DNA of 18,918 nucleotides, taken from assembly GCA_002717185.1 (NCBI GenBank), contig PBDC01000026.1:27454-46371 (forward strand), in the 5' to 3' direction. The notes under the pieces were generated by a model. It saw nothing but the letters and a program-made list of their open reading frames with translations. It did not search any database and had not been told where the DNA came from. The position numbers were made by a program, and so were the translations under genes. Positions 6,812 to 16,151 of the stretch are shown in pieces (the stretch's first letter is position 1; the number at the start of each line of letters is the position of its first letter). The DNA comes from Rhodospirillaceae bacterium (lineage in GTDB: Bacteria > Pseudomonadota > Alphaproteobacteria > UBA8366 > GCA-2717185).

Positions 6812-7812
6812 CGCGCGTCGCCGTTATCGGTGGAGGCGCATGGGGGACCGCTCTAGCCTGTGTAACGTGTCGCGCTGGCAACGATACAACTCTATGGGCG
6901 CGCAATGAAGCGGTTGTGACATCGATCAATGCCGGAGAGGGCAACCATCTTTACCTCAAAGACGTAGCTGTCGAGCCAGACATCGTAGCAACATCGGATA
7001 TGGAAGCGGCGACCGCGGGCGCGGACATCGCCCTTATCGCTGTCCCATCACAGTTTGTCAGGAACATCACCTTGCGCATGGCCCCCTCCGTCGCCATCGG
7101 CACACCTATCGCGCTGTGCGCCAAGGGCGTGGAGCGGACAACCGGGGCCCTAATGAGCGAGGTGCTCGCTGAAACCCTACCGCAGGCTAAAATCGCTGTG
7201 CTTTCGGGGCCAACCTTTGCGCAAGAGGTCGCCCGCAATTTGCCTACCGCTGTTACCTTAGCCGCCTCAGACCGCATGATTGGCGAGCGATTAGCTTCAG
7301 CGATCGGAGTGCCACACTTCCGGCCCTACCTGTCCGACGACCCGATCGGAGCGGAGATCGGCGGTGCGGTCAAGAATGTACTAGCCATCGCCTGCGGTAT
7401 TGTTACCAGTCGGAAATTCGGCGACAACGCACGTGCGGCCCTAATCACACGCGGACTCGCAGAAATCGTGCGCCTCGGCTTGGCAAAAGGCGCTCGTGCT
7501 GAAACCCTTATGGGACTGTCCGGTCTCGGCGATTTGACTTTGACCTGCAACGCGATGCAGTCGCGCAATTTCTCGCTTGGAGCTGCTCTCGGAGAAGGGC
7601 GGCACTTAAATGACATTCTCAAAGAGCGCAATGCCGTAACGGAAGGGGTCTTTTCTGCTAGTTCCATCACCGCTCTCGCGGACCGGCTTGGGATCGAAAT
7701 GCCAATCTGTCACGCAGTCGACCGGATAGTGAACCGTGATGACGCGATAGATCGTGTGATCGCCGACCTGCTCTCACGACCGTTTGCGCGTGAGCAACAG
7801 AACCCCGATTGA
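6808..7812 (+). CDS. gpsA: NAD(P)-dependent glycerol-3-phosphate dehydrogenase
   Basis: GpsA reduces dihydroxyacetone phosphate to sn-glycerol-3-phosphate for phospholipid synthesis. The protein has 334 residues, normal for the family. The N-terminal Rossmann motif is [12 protein letters not shown]. Other signatures are [22 protein letters not shown], the catalytic lysine K189 in [27 protein letters not shown] and the substrate region [19 protein letters not shown]. Its ATG overlaps the tsaD stop (ATGA). The gene pair tsaD-gpsA next to hemC is a recurrent alphaproteobacterial arrangement. Confidence 0.96.
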   Translation: MTRVAVIGGGAWGTALACVTCRAGNDTTLWARNEAVVTSINAGEGNHLYLKDVAVEPDIVATSDMEAATAGADIALIAVPSQFVRNITLRMAPSVAIGTPIALCAKGVERTTGALMSEVLAETLPQAKIAVLSGPTFAQEVARNLPTAVTLAASDRMIGERLASAIGVPHFRPYLSDDPIGAEIGGAVKNVLAIACGIVTSRKFGDNARAALITRGLAEIVRLGLAKGARAETLMGLSGLGDLTLTCNAMQSRNFSLGAALGEGRHLNDILKERNAVTEGVFSASSITALADRLGIEMPICHAVDRIVNRDDAIDRVIADLLSRPFAREQQNPD

Positions 7813-7871
7813 CCAAGTGACAGTTACACGCCGACAATAAACCAACCTTACAGCGAAACAAGGACCCTGAT

Positions 7872-8174
7872 ATGCTTTACGCGATCTATTGTGTTGACAA
7901 ACCGGATGCTACTGCGTTGCGCACCGAGTTGCGTCCGCCGCATCAGAAATATCTGGCAACACAGACGGATATCATAGTACTCGCAGGTGCTACCCAGACA
8001 GATGACGGTGAAACAGCAACCGGCAGCATGTTCATCGTCAATGTCGACGGCCGCAAAGAGGCCGAAGCATTCGCGAAGGGAGATCCATTCAACAGCGGCG
8101 GCTTATTTGAGAAGGTTGTTGTGACTCGAATGCGTAAGGGTCACTGGCATCCAGAGAATGGCGACAAGGCATAA
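7872..8174 (+). CDS. YciI-family protein
   Basis: This 100-residue protein matches the small ferredoxin-like YciI fold: a MLYAIYCVDKPD first strand, a conserved His in RPPHQKYL, then SMFIVNVDGRKEAEAFAKGDPF with the family's D-P near the second helix, and GLFEKVVVTRMRKGHW at the end. A good ribosome site, AAGGA, lies 7 bases before the ATG. It follows gpsA by 59 bases with no terminator seen, so it is likely in the same transcript. Members of this family have diverse or unknown functions, some hydrolase- or dehydrochlorinase-like. Its position beside gpsA and an EVE-domain gene is common in alphaproteobacteria, but no role follows from this. Confidence 0.88.
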   Translation: MLYAIYCVDKPDATALRTELRPPHQKYLATQTDIIVLAGATQTDDGETATGSMFIVNVDGRKEAEAFAKGDPFNSGGLFEKVVVTRMRKGHWHPENGDKA

Positions 8175-8442
8175 CCCTGTGTGGTTCATAAGCATAATAC
8201 AAACACAGCCGGCGCGTTAGGACGATGTGCCAGCCATGTCTAATCGAATGATCAGCGCCAAAAGCTCCACCCTTATCGGTTCAATCTTTATCGTCGACAT
8301 TCCCAAGGCTACTGCGTCCAAGAAATGAATTTCTGAAGAACCAATTACAGAAAATAATCTTTTTGCCATTAACCTAAGCCATGTGGATGAGCGCCAACGA
8401 ATAAAACTAGAAGGTGCGGGAAATACGGAAGAGGCAAGCGAG
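8175..8442 (+). other. spacer between YciI-like and EVE genes
   Basis: 268 bases without a convincing gene. A 30-codon frame at 8236-8328 (MSNRMISAKSSTLIGS...) has no ribosome site and is not called. A perfect dyad AGAAAT-GA-ATTTCT lies at 8321-8334, and AT-rich sequence around 8340-8365 could hold a promoter for the EVE gene; no clear -35/-10 pair is seen. Confidence 0.4.
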
Positions 8443-8856
8443 ATGAATTACTGGCTCGTAAAATCGGAACCGGGCTCCTGGTCGTGGAACGACCACGTGA
8501 AGGCTGGCGTAGCGGAATGGGACGGTGTCCGAAATTACCAGGCCTGCGCCAACATGAAGGCAATGAAAAATGGTGATCGCGCCTTCTTCTATCACTCGGT
8601 CAAAGAAAAGCAGGTCGTCGGCCTGTTGGAAGTGGTCAAGGAGTACTATCCCGATGCGACCGATAAGAGCAATCGTTTCGGAATGGTCGATTTCAGGGCT
8701 TTGAAGCCAGTCGAAAAGCCAGTTACCTTAGCCGATATCAAAGCAACGTTGGAACTTCAGAACATGGCGCTTGTCCGTCAATCGCGACTCTCGGTATGCC
8801 CTGTGACCGCCACAGAATGGCGCCTAATACTTAAAATGTCGGGCACTAAGGCCTAA
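8443..8856 (+). CDS. EVE-domain protein (PUA-like fold)
   Basis: The protein has 137 residues from ATG 8443, where MNYWLVKSEPGSWSW is the canonical EVE N-terminus; a GAGG-containing purine stretch precedes it. An in-frame ATG 60 bases upstream would add a non-conserved leader. Family motifs follow in order: WDGVRNYQACANMKAMKNGD, AFFYHSVKEKQVVGLLEVV, YYPDATDKSNRFGMVDFRAL, PVTLADIKA and MALVRQSRLSVCPVTATEW. EVE domains belong to the PUASS fold group and are thought to bind modified bases in nucleic acids. Stand-alone bacterial EVE genes near housekeeping genes have no settled role. It is close to the usual stand-alone length. Confidence 0.92.
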   Translation: MNYWLVKSEPGSWSWNDHVKAGVAEWDGVRNYQACANMKAMKNGDRAFFYHSVKEKQVVGLLEVVKEYYPDATDKSNRFGMVDFRALKPVEKPVTLADIKATLELQNMALVRQSRLSVCPVTATEWRLILKMSGTKA

Positions 8857-8993
8857 TTCAAAGGAAAGGCTTTCCAGGGCCGGTCAGGAATTTTTTCCGT
8901 AAACAGCGGTATTTGCGCTAAATTCGATAGGGTTTGCCGGTTCAGCGCCATCTTAAACTTACCTGAAAAGGGGGTATGGCCCGCGAGGTCACC

Positions 8994-10085
8994 ATGCGTC
9001 TACCGTTTCAAATTTTTTGGCTTCTCGTGATCGCAGCATTGGTTGGCGGTGTCTGGTGGTGGTTCGCCCAACGTGAGGGTACAGCGGCCCGAGACCAGAT
9101 GAAGCCACACCGCGCAAAAGCCACACTGGTCTTAGTCGAGCCGGTCGTTCTAGCGACCGACAAGCGCATCATCCGTGCTATAGGCACAGGTCATTCCCTG
9201 CAATCAGCCGATCTCTACCCTTCCGTTTCCGGGGAAGTAGTGCTGGTCGCGTTTGAAGCCGAACAGAGGGTTAAATCCAATCAGGTGCTGCTGCAGCTCA
9301 ATGACGAAGACGAGCGACTAGCAGTCAAGCTGTCCCAAGTTGCCGTAAAGGAAGCGACCCGTCAGGTAAAGCGGCTAAAAAAGCTCGCGCCCTCCGGCAC
9401 GGTAGCGGAAGCGCGGCTGGAAACCGCGTCGTCAGAGCTAGAGAGCGCCATACTCCGCCTGTCACAAGCCAAAGGGACGTTGAAAGACCGCACCATCTTC
9501 GCACCTTTCGATGGCGTAATCGGCCTGTCCGATATCGATCGCGGAGACAGGATTACACCCAACACACTGATCGCGACACTGGACGACCGCTCGTCCCTAT
9601 TCGTGGATTTCAATGTCTCCGAGGATGCGTCCGCGCGCATCCGGCGAGGCGACCTGGTCACTATGACCGCCTGGACAATGCCCGGCCAAACATTCACCGG
9701 CATTGTATCGGCGATGGGCAGCCGAATTGATCCCGTCACGCGGTCACTCAGAATTCGTGCGGAAATTGCAAATCCGGAGGAAGCGGTTCGTCCCGGCACC
9801 TCTTTCGCCGTTAACATCAAGATTTCCGGCGCCCGTTATCCAAAGATTAGCGAAGTAGCCGTGCTGTGGAGCCGCGATGGTGCTTATATCTGGCGCGTCC
9901 AGAACGGCAAGGTCAACAAGGTTTACGTAAAGGTCGTTCGCCGCGAAGGTGGAAAGGTGCTGGTCGATGGCGATTTGAAAAAAGGCGATTTCATCGTCGT
10001 CGAAGGGGTCCAGGGCCTGCGGCCAGGTAACAACGTGAAAGCCGCACCACGCGAGCACGGTACGAACAATAAGGTCAAATCGTGA
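8994..10085 (+). CDS. RND efflux periplasmic adaptor (membrane fusion protein)
   Basis: The adaptor bridges the inner-membrane RND pump and an outer-membrane channel. A hydrophobic N-terminal anchor (FWLLVIAALVGGVWWWFA) is followed by a lipoyl/barrel half-motif (YPSVSGEVVLVAFEAEQRVK), an alpha-hairpin (VKEATRQVKRLKKLA to LESAILRLSQAKGTL), the second lipoyl half with APFDGVIG, then LSDIDRGDRITPNTLIATL, the beta-barrel (VDFNVSED, GSRIDPVTRSLRIRA) and the membrane-proximal end. I place the start at ATG 8994 because GAGG lies 5 bases before it. An in-frame ATG at 8976 adds six residues but has its purine run only 1-4 bases away. From 8994 it has 363 residues. It overlaps the pump gene by one base (TGATG), so the two are one operon. 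Confidence 0.92.
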   Translation: MRLPFQIFWLLVIAALVGGVWWWFAQREGTAARDQMKPHRAKATLVLVEPVVLATDKRIIRAIGTGHSLQSADLYPSVSGEVVLVAFEAEQRVKSNQVLLQLNDEDERLAVKLSQVAVKEATRQVKRLKKLAPSGTVAEARLETASSELESAILRLSQAKGTLKDRTIFAPFDGVIGLSDIDRGDRITPNTLIATLDDRSSLFVDFNVSEDASARIRRGDLVTMTAWTMPGQTFTGIVSAMGSRIDPVTRSLRIRAEIANPEEAVRPGTSFAVNIKISGARYPKISEVAVLWSRDGAYIWRVQNGKVNKVYVKVVRREGGKVLVDGDLKKGDFIVVEGVQGLRPGNNVKAAPREHGTNNKVKS

Positions 10086-13000
10086 TGGCCAGCGTAGGTG
10101 GCTTACCGGCCTTGGCCGTGCGCCGCCCGACCCTAATCGTCGTGCTGAACCTGCTCATCGTCATCGCCGGGCTGGCCGCAGTCCTTGGTGTCGAAGTCCG
10201 CGAACTGCCTGATGTGGACCGGCCCATCGTCATGGTCCGGGCCTTCTTCGATGGCGCTTCGCCCGAGACCATGGATGCAGAGGTGACCAGCGTTATCGAA
10301 GGTGCCGTTGCCCGCGTTAACGGGGTCAAGGCGATCAACGCAGCCAGCGAAGAGCACAATATGCGGGTGCGGGCTGAATTCGCGATGAATATCGACCTCA
10401 ACATCGCTGCAAACGATGTTCGCGAGGCAGTTGCCGCCATAGAGCGGCAGCTTCCGGAGGGTGTGGAAGACGTGACGGTCACCAAGGCGGATGTCGATTC
10501 ACGGCCGATCATCCGCCTCGCGCTGGTGAGCGAAAGCCTTCCACAGGAAGCTTTGACACGGCTTGCGCAAGATGACGTGTCAAGCGAGCTTTCCAGTATC
10601 TCCGGCGTCGCGGCGGTCGTTTTATTCGGCCGTCAGGAAGAGGTCCTGCGCATTGTCGTCGACCCGATGAAGTTAGGGCGGTACGGCCTTACGATTGACG
10701 ATGTCGCCCGCGTCGTGCGAGGGGCAAGCCTCGACATACCAGCTGGCAGCTTAAAGTCAGACGATCATATGCTGCTGGTTCGGGCCGATGCGTCAGTCTG
10801 GCGGCCCGGCGAGGTCGAAGCTCTAGCATTACGCGCAAACACGCGGTTGGGCGACGTAGCGCACGTCTTCTACGGGCCTGGGGATCCACTCAATAATAGC
10901 CTTCTGAATGGCCGCAAAGTCGTCGGGCTGGGCATCATCCGCCGAGCCAAATCAAACACGATTGAGATATCCGATGCAGTCGACAAAGTAGTTAACCGGT
11001 TGAACCGGCGACTGAAGGATACGGAACTTGTTAAAATCTCGGACGACTCCCGTTTCATCCGCAGTTCAGTACGCGAAGTCATCACCACCCTAGCGATCGC
11101 CGTCGGCGTCGTCGTCGCAGTGATCTACGTATTCATGGGCGCACTACGTCCAACATTGCTGCCGGCGGTGACAATTCCCGTCGCGCTTGTCGGCACGGTG
11201 GCGGCAATTTATCTGCTTGGTTTTTCAATTAACATTCTCACTTTGCTTGCTATCGTTTTGGCAACCGGACTGATTGTCGACGACGCCATTGTCGTCATCG
11301 AAAACGTACAGCGACAGCGCGGGTTAGGACTGCAACCACTCGCCGCTGCCGTGGTCGGCACACGGCAGGTCTTCTTCGCCGTCTTGGCAACTACGGTAAC
11401 CCTGATTTCCGTCTTCCTTCCGATTGCCTTCCTGCCCAGTATGGCCGGCCGGTTATTTACGGAGTTCGGCTTCGTGCTGGCAATTGCCGTAGCTATCTCG
11501 TCCTTCGTCGCGCTGTCACTGTGTCCTATGCTAGCGTCGCGGCTGCCCGAGCGGGAAAGCACGCTGCCGGCACCGCTAGCCTGGGTCGGCAATAGGCTGA
11601 GCACCATCTATCGTCGTATTCTAGAATTTACCCTTTCGGCGCGCCTGCTGGTGTTGGGCGGAATGGCGCTGGTCGCGCTCACTGCCATCGAGTTCTACCG
11701 CAGCATCGACGAGGAGTTGCTGCCACGTGAGGACCGTGGGGCCATCATCATCATGATGCAGGGACCCGACGGGGTCGGACTCGACTATATGGACCGACAG
11801 GCGGTCCGCGCCGAAGCACTGCTTGAGCCACTGCGCAACCGCGGCGAGATCGAGAACATCTTCTCCATCGTCGGCCGCTGGGATCTGAACCGCAATTACA
11901 TTATTGCGCCGCTGACCGAATGGGGCGCGCGGCGCAACCAACTGGAGATTTCTCAATCGCTGCGCAGCCCGCTGAAGGCAATTCCCGGCGCAACGGCAAG
12001 GGTTCGAACGCCGAACAGTCTGAACCTGCGGCGCGCCGGCGGAAAGCTGGAATTTGCGCTGACCGGCCCAAATTACGCCGACATCGCCACCGCAGCCGAC
12101 CTGTTCCTAGCTGCGATCCATGAGCGCGCGCCACAGCTAGATGATCCAGAAATCGAGTATCAGCAGACTCAGCCACAGCTAACCGTCCGCGTCAATCGGC
12201 GCAAGTCGGAAGACCTAGGCGTATCCGTTGAGGCGATCTCAGCTACACTGCGTGCCATGGTCGAGCGGTTGGAGGTTACGGAGTTAAACGTCAACGACCG
12301 CTCGATCCCAATCCAGATTGAATCGGCAAGCGGAGCTATCGATGATCCGCGGGACCTGCACAACCTGTTCGTGCGCACTGACAACGGAGAACTGCTGCCT
12401 CTGTCCGCCTTCGTCACGTTGGAGGAGGCGGGTATCGCAGCGGAGCTCGACCGCACCGGTCAAAAGCGGGCCATCGAGATCGATTCCGACCTGGCGCCAG
12501 GGGTCTCGTTACGCGAGGCAATGGCCGCTGTCGAAACTTTGGCGAACGAGGTCCTGCCGCCAGGCATCGGTTTACGCTTCATCAACGAGGCGGCAACCTT
12601 GGACGATACTTCGCATGAGGTCGCCATCACCTTCGCGATTGCTGTACTGGTCGTGCTACTGGTCCTGGCCGCCCAATTTGAAAGCGTGTTGAGTGCCCTC
12701 GTAATTGTGCTAACCGTACCATTCGGCTTGGCCGCAGCCATCTTTGCGCTGCACCTGACCGGCACGACTCTCAACATCTACAGTCAGATCGGACTTGTTA
12801 TGCTAGTCGGCCTAATGGCGAAAAACGGTATTTTGGTCGTGGAGTTTGCCGACCAATTGCGCGACCGTGGCTTGCCTGTCGCTGAAGCAATCCGGGAGGC
12901 GGCGATGGTACGACTGCGACCCGTCATCATGACTATGTTGTCGACCGTGCTAGGTGCCTTGCCCTTGGTCCTGGCGAGTGGCGCCGGCGCGGAAGCGCGG

Positions 13001-13171
13001 CAAGCGATTGGTTGGGTTGTTTTTGGTGGGCTGGGTATCGCCACTATCTTTACTCTAATCCTGATCCCGGTCATCTACAGCCTACTCGCCCCGCTTGCCA
13101 AGCCGCGTGCCCATGCAGGCGTTCGGCTGGACCGGGAGCTGCGTGCCATGGCGAAAGTAACGGAGAAATAG
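10085..13171 (+). CDS. RND-family inner-membrane efflux pump (HAE-1/AcrB-like)
   Basis: This proton-driven trimeric pump has 1028 residues, the family's usual length. The start is ATG 10085, overlapping the adaptor's TGA; a GTG at 10082 is equally in frame. TM1 is near residues 16-36, followed by the porter domain (FDGASPETMDAEVTSVIE, VNGVKAINAASEE, DVREAVAAIERQLPEGVE). Proton-relay aspartates D399 and D400 lie in GLIVDDAIVVIENV in TM4, and the relay lysine K913 in GLMAKNGILVVEFADQLR in TM10. The internal duplication is evident (a second porter domain about 540-840, then ALPLVLASGAGAEARQAIGW and a terminal hydrophobic run). All key relay residues are present, so it should be active. Substrates cannot be read from sequence, and no outer-membrane channel gene is adjacent. 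Confidence 0.95.
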   Translation: MASVGGLPALAVRRPTLIVVLNLLIVIAGLAAVLGVEVRELPDVDRPIVMVRAFFDGASPETMDAEVTSVIEGAVARVNGVKAINAASEEHNMRVRAEFAMNIDLNIAANDVREAVAAIERQLPEGVEDVTVTKADVDSRPIIRLALVSESLPQEALTRLAQDDVSSELSSISGVAAVVLFGRQEEVLRIVVDPMKLGRYGLTIDDVARVVRGASLDIPAGSLKSDDHMLLVRADASVWRPGEVEALALRANTRLGDVAHVFYGPGDPLNNSLLNGRKVVGLGIIRRAKSNTIEISDAVDKVVNRLNRRLKDTELVKISDDSRFIRSSVREVITTLAIAVGVVVAVIYVFMGALRPTLLPAVTIPVALVGTVAAIYLLGFSINILTLLAIVLATGLIVDDAIVVIENVQRQRGLGLQPLAAAVVGTRQVFFAVLATTVTLISVFLPIAFLPSMAGRLFTEFGFVLAIAVAISSFVALSLCPMLASRLPERESTLPAPLAWVGNRLSTIYRRILEFTLSARLLVLGGMALVALTAIEFYRSIDEELLPREDRGAIIIMMQGPDGVGLDYMDRQAVRAEALLEPLRNRGEIENIFSIVGRWDLNRNYIIAPLTEWGARRNQLEISQSLRSPLKAIPGATARVRTPNSLNLRRAGGKLEFALTGPNYADIATAADLFLAAIHERAPQLDDPEIEYQQTQPQLTVRVNRRKSEDLGVSVEAISATLRAMVERLEVTELNVNDRSIPIQIESASGAIDDPRDLHNLFVRTDNGELLPLSAFVTLEEAGIAAELDRTGQKRAIEIDSDLAPGVSLREAMAAVETLANEVLPPGIGLRFINEAATLDDTSHEVAITFAIAVLVVLLVLAAQFESVLSALVIVLTVPFGLAAAIFALHLTGTTLNIYSQIGLVMLVGLMAKNGILVVEFADQLRDRGLPVAEAIREAAMVRLRPVIMTMLSTVLGALPLVLASGAGAEARQAIGWVVFGGLGIATIFTLILIPVIYSLLAPLAKPRAHAGVRLDRELRAMAKVTEK

Positions 13172-13968
13172 AAGATCATTTGTATTTCAGATATACCTGC
13201 GTGATCAGCAATTTGGATTGCTCGCACCAGATGACGATGCCATCAAACTAAGTCAGATCGACGTGTGCCTGACTGATGTATTCTGTTTGCCTTTGAGCAC
13301 GCGCAGCCGTCCAAAATCTACGAACATGCTCTGCGCCAAAAGTACTGGGAGCCACACCCACGCTTTTAGCACCAAGTATTAGGTGAAACTTCGGCCCACT
13401 ACGGCCTAAAAATCCTTTTCCAAGAAAACCGCATTCTCAAAGATCACAGCTCTCTCGATGGCGTAGTTGATTGGTTGGGACGGATCTGCATGTATGCAAG
13501 GTAACCTAGGATGCAACCCGCATATGTTTGCTTGCAGCAAGTGTTTCCGCAACCGCGAGCGGCGGGATACAGGCACCAGTAGTCCGTCGCACTCTGGAAA
13601 GGCATTTGGATTGGCGCAACGTCACCGAGCGGAGCATCACGCTGCTGTTACGGATGGGCGTGCCAAGCGGCAAACACATCGGACGGGATAACGTGCATGC
13701 TTCCCTATAGCCATACGTCTCCTCGCCTATCTTCGACACTGCTTGACGGTCGAACCAATTGGAAAACTGGCAGAAGACTTCCGCCAGCATCTTGTTCGAA
13801 CTGGAGCCGCTCATCGCAGTGTGAAGAACTGCAGCCTCACTGTTTTCGCCCCTCATCAGACGCTTGTCAGTTGGTCAATATATGACATTATGAAACATAG
13901 AAGAGTGGTTAACGTGGCATTATAATCGCCGCGCGAAAATCGAACAGGTCAGGTAAGGCACTCGAACA
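13172..13968. other. 797-base region without a convincing gene
   Basis: Between the RND pump and acetyl-CoA synthetase no frame gives a recognisable protein. The longest open frames (13506-13856 minus, 116 codons; 13528-13710 plus, 60 codons; 13370-13504 plus, 44 codons) lack ribosome sites and known motifs, and they switch frame relative to each other. Some pieces, such as HYGLKILFQENRILKDHSSL on the plus strand and AEVFCQFSNWFDRQAV on the minus strand, look protein-like. A decayed gene is possible. The last 100 bases are AT-richer and probably hold the acs promoter. Confidence 0.45.
13921..13926 (+). promoter_or_regulatory. candidate -10 element of acs
   Basis: A perfect TATAAT lies 42 bases upstream of the acs start codon. 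No good -35 sits 16-18 bases before it. An alternative pair is TTGTCA (13864-13869) with CATTAT (13886-13891), spaced 16. By-eye consensus only. Confidence 0.3.
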
Positions 13969-15909
13969 ATGTCAGATGATGAACTATTCCCGGTTCCCGA
14001 ATCCTTTGCCACCGGCGCGCACGCGGACAACGATACATACCTCGAAATGTACAAGCGTTCGGTGGCCGACCCCGAAACTTTCTGGGCCGACCAGGGCAAA
14101 CGGATCAACTGGTTCACGCCGTACACAAAAATCAAGGACGTCTCCTACGAAGCCGACGACCTGCACATTAAATGGTACTACGACGGCACGCTGAATGCGT
14201 CGTACAACTGTCTCGATCGGCATCTAGAAACGCGCGGCAACCAAACCGCGATCATCTGGGAAGGCGACGACCCGGCGGAGGACGCGAAATTCACCTATCG
14301 CGAACTACATGAGCTGGTCTGCAAATTTGCCAACGGGCTGAAATCAATTGGCGCCAAGAAGGGTGACCGAATAACCATCTATATGCCGATGATCCCAGAA
14401 GCCGCGGTCGCGATGCTGGCCTGCGTGCGCATAGGTGCAATCCATTCGATCGTCTTCGGCGGCTTCTCACCGGACGCGTTAGCCGGCCGGATCCACGACT
14501 GCAATTCCAATATTATCATCACCGCCGACGAAGGTCTGCGCGGGGGCCGCCCGGTCCCGCTGAAGTCAAATACCGATGTGGCGCTTGAATCCTGCCCCTC
14601 AATCGACAAATGCGTGGTGATCCGACGCACCGGCGCCGATATTGGTTGGAGCGAAGGCCGTGACGTTTGGTACCACGATCTGGTCAAAAAGGCCTCAGCC
14701 AAGTGCCCGGCCGAAGAAATGAATGCGGAAGACCCGATGTTCATCCTCTATACCTCGGGCTCTACCGGCAAGCCGAAAGGTGTGATGCACACGACTGGCG
14801 GCTACATGGTCTATGCATCGATGACCCACCAGTACGTCTTCGACTATCACGACGGCGACATCTATTGGTGCACGGCAGATGTCGGCTGGGTCACAGGGCA
14901 CAGCTACATAATCTACGGCCCATTGGCGAATGGCGCGACGACACTGATGTTCGAAGGCGTCCCAAACTATCCCGATGCGAGCCGACACTGGCAGGTCTGC
15001 GACAAACATCAGGTCAATATTTATTACACCGCGCCGACCGCGATCCGCGCGCTTATGCGCGAGGGAGACGAACCGGTTAAGAAAACTAGCCGCAGTTCGG
15101 TTCGGCTGCTGGGTTCTGTTGGTGAACCGATCAACCCTGAAGCCTGGTTGTGGTACTACAACGTGGTTGGGGACGGCCGCTGCCCAATCGTCGACACCTG
15201 GTGGCAAACCGAAACCGGCGGCATCATGATCACACCATTGCCAGGTGCGACAGCCTTGAAACCCGGCTCAGCGACCCGCCCATTCTTCGGTATCAAGCCG
15301 GCGCTAGTCGATGCCAACGGAAACCTGCTGGAGGGCGCCACTTCAGGCAACCTTTGTATTACGGACAGCTGGCCCGGACAAATGCGCACGGTCTATGGCG
15401 ACCACGAGCGCTTCATCGACACATATTTCAAGAGCTATCCAGGTCGGTACTTCACCGGCGATGGTTGCCGCCGTGACGAAGATGGGTACTACTGGATCAC
15501 GGGCCGCGTCGACGACGTGATCAACGTCTCCGGCCACCGGATGGGGACGGCCGAAGTCGAGTCCGCGCTGGTCGCGCACAATCAGGTGGCCGAAGCCGCA
15601 GTAGTCGGCTACCCGCACGATATTAAGGGTCAGGGGATTTATGCTTACGTTACATTGAATGTTGGGACAGAACCAACCGAAGATCTTCGTAAAGAGTTGG
15701 TACAGTGGGTGCGCAAGGAGATCGGCCCAATTGCCACGCCCGACTTGCTGCAATGGGCGCCAGGCCTGCCGAAAACTCGGTCCGGTAAAATCATGCGCCG
15801 TATCCTGCGCAAGATTGCAGAGGATGATTTTAGTAATCTTGGCGACACCTCTACCCTGGCGGAACCCGCTGTGGTCGACGATCTGGTCGAGAACCGAATG
15901 AACCGGTAA
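13969..15909 (+). CDS. acs: acetyl-CoA synthetase (AMP-forming)
   Basis: Acs activates acetate through acetyl-AMP to acetyl-CoA. The protein has 646 residues, typical for the family. The AMP-binding P-loop [14 protein letters not shown] begins near residue 260. Other signatures are [94 protein letters not shown] and the hinge/CoA region [18 protein letters not shown]. The regulatory lysine is K607 in [15 protein letters not shown], the site acetylated by Pat-type enzymes and deacetylated by sirtuins in other bacteria. The ribosome site is weak (AAGG about 10 bases upstream). It stands alone between long spacers and is probably transcribed by itself. Confidence 0.97.
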   Translation: MSDDELFPVPESFATGAHADNDTYLEMYKRSVADPETFWADQGKRINWFTPYTKIKDVSYEADDLHIKWYYDGTLNASYNCLDRHLETRGNQTAIIWEGDDPAEDAKFTYRELHELVCKFANGLKSIGAKKGDRITIYMPMIPEAAVAMLACVRIGAIHSIVFGGFSPDALAGRIHDCNSNIIITADEGLRGGRPVPLKSNTDVALESCPSIDKCVVIRRTGADIGWSEGRDVWYHDLVKKASAKCPAEEMNAEDPMFILYTSGSTGKPKGVMHTTGGYMVYASMTHQYVFDYHDGDIYWCTADVGWVTGHSYIIYGPLANGATTLMFEGVPNYPDASRHWQVCDKHQVNIYYTAPTAIRALMREGDEPVKKTSRSSVRLLGSVGEPINPEAWLWYYNVVGDGRCPIVDTWWQTETGGIMITPLPGATALKPGSATRPFFGIKPALVDANGNLLEGATSGNLCITDSWPGQMRTVYGDHERFIDTYFKSYPGRYFTGDGCRRDEDGYYWITGRVDDVINVSGHRMGTAEVESALVAHNQVAEAAVVGYPHDIKGQGIYAYVTLNVGTEPTEDLRKELVQWVRKEIGPIATPDLLQWAPGLPKTRSGKIMRRILRKIAEDDFSNLGDTSTLAEPAVVDDLVENRMNR

Positions 15910-16010
15910 CCGGACGCAGCTTGCCTCGTTCAAAGCACCGTTTTCCGTTCCAGAATTGCTAGTCCAAGATATCTGCATCACATGCTTTTAGAATTGGTAA
16001 GTAGGCCTCT

Positions 16011-16024
16011 GTGACTTCTGTCAC
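16011..16024. promoter_or_regulatory. dyad GTGAC-TTCT-GTCAC, possible operator
   Basis: A perfect 5-bp inverted repeat with a 4-base centre lies in the 242-base acs-MFS spacer (15910-16151), 128 bases before the MFS start. It has the size of a dimeric repressor site but no T-run, so it is not an intrinsic terminator. A second, looser inverted repeat in the same spacer pairs GCATGCGC (16067-16074) with GCGCATGC (16113-16120). Confidence 0.3.
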
Positions 16025-16151
16025 CTCATTGACCACTTCGGGAAGCTGACCAAAAGCCCGCGTTCCGCATGCGCCGCGTTTGCAATCCATCTGCCGAAAC
16101 AGTACACCCGGCGCGCATGCCCGTAATGTCTTATCCCTTTAAGCTAGAAAC

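Noticed and set aside
8236..8328. 30-codon plus-strand frame between the YciI-like and EVE genes
   Set aside because: No ribosome site, no recognisable motif, short; chance is likely.
8863..8893. Hairpin GGAAAG-G-CTTTCC after the EVE gene as an intrinsic terminator
   Set aside because: The loop is one base and the nearest T-run is about 15-20 bases beyond the stem, so geometry is wrong.
9362..9820. Long minus-strand frames opposite the RND genes, tsaD, gpsA and acs
   Set aside because: Shadows of strongly supported plus-strand genes in GC-rich sequence; no independent motif or ribosome site.
13370..13504. Plus-strand HYGLKILFQEN piece as a remnant of an enzyme such as a glutamine synthetase
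   Set aside because: The resemblance is only a few residues, and neighbouring frames do not give matching downstream motifs.
13506..13856. 116-codon minus-strand frame upstream of acs as a gene
   Set aside because: No ribosome site, no family resemblance, odd composition (many Ser, Arg, Cys); other frames are open over the same stretch.
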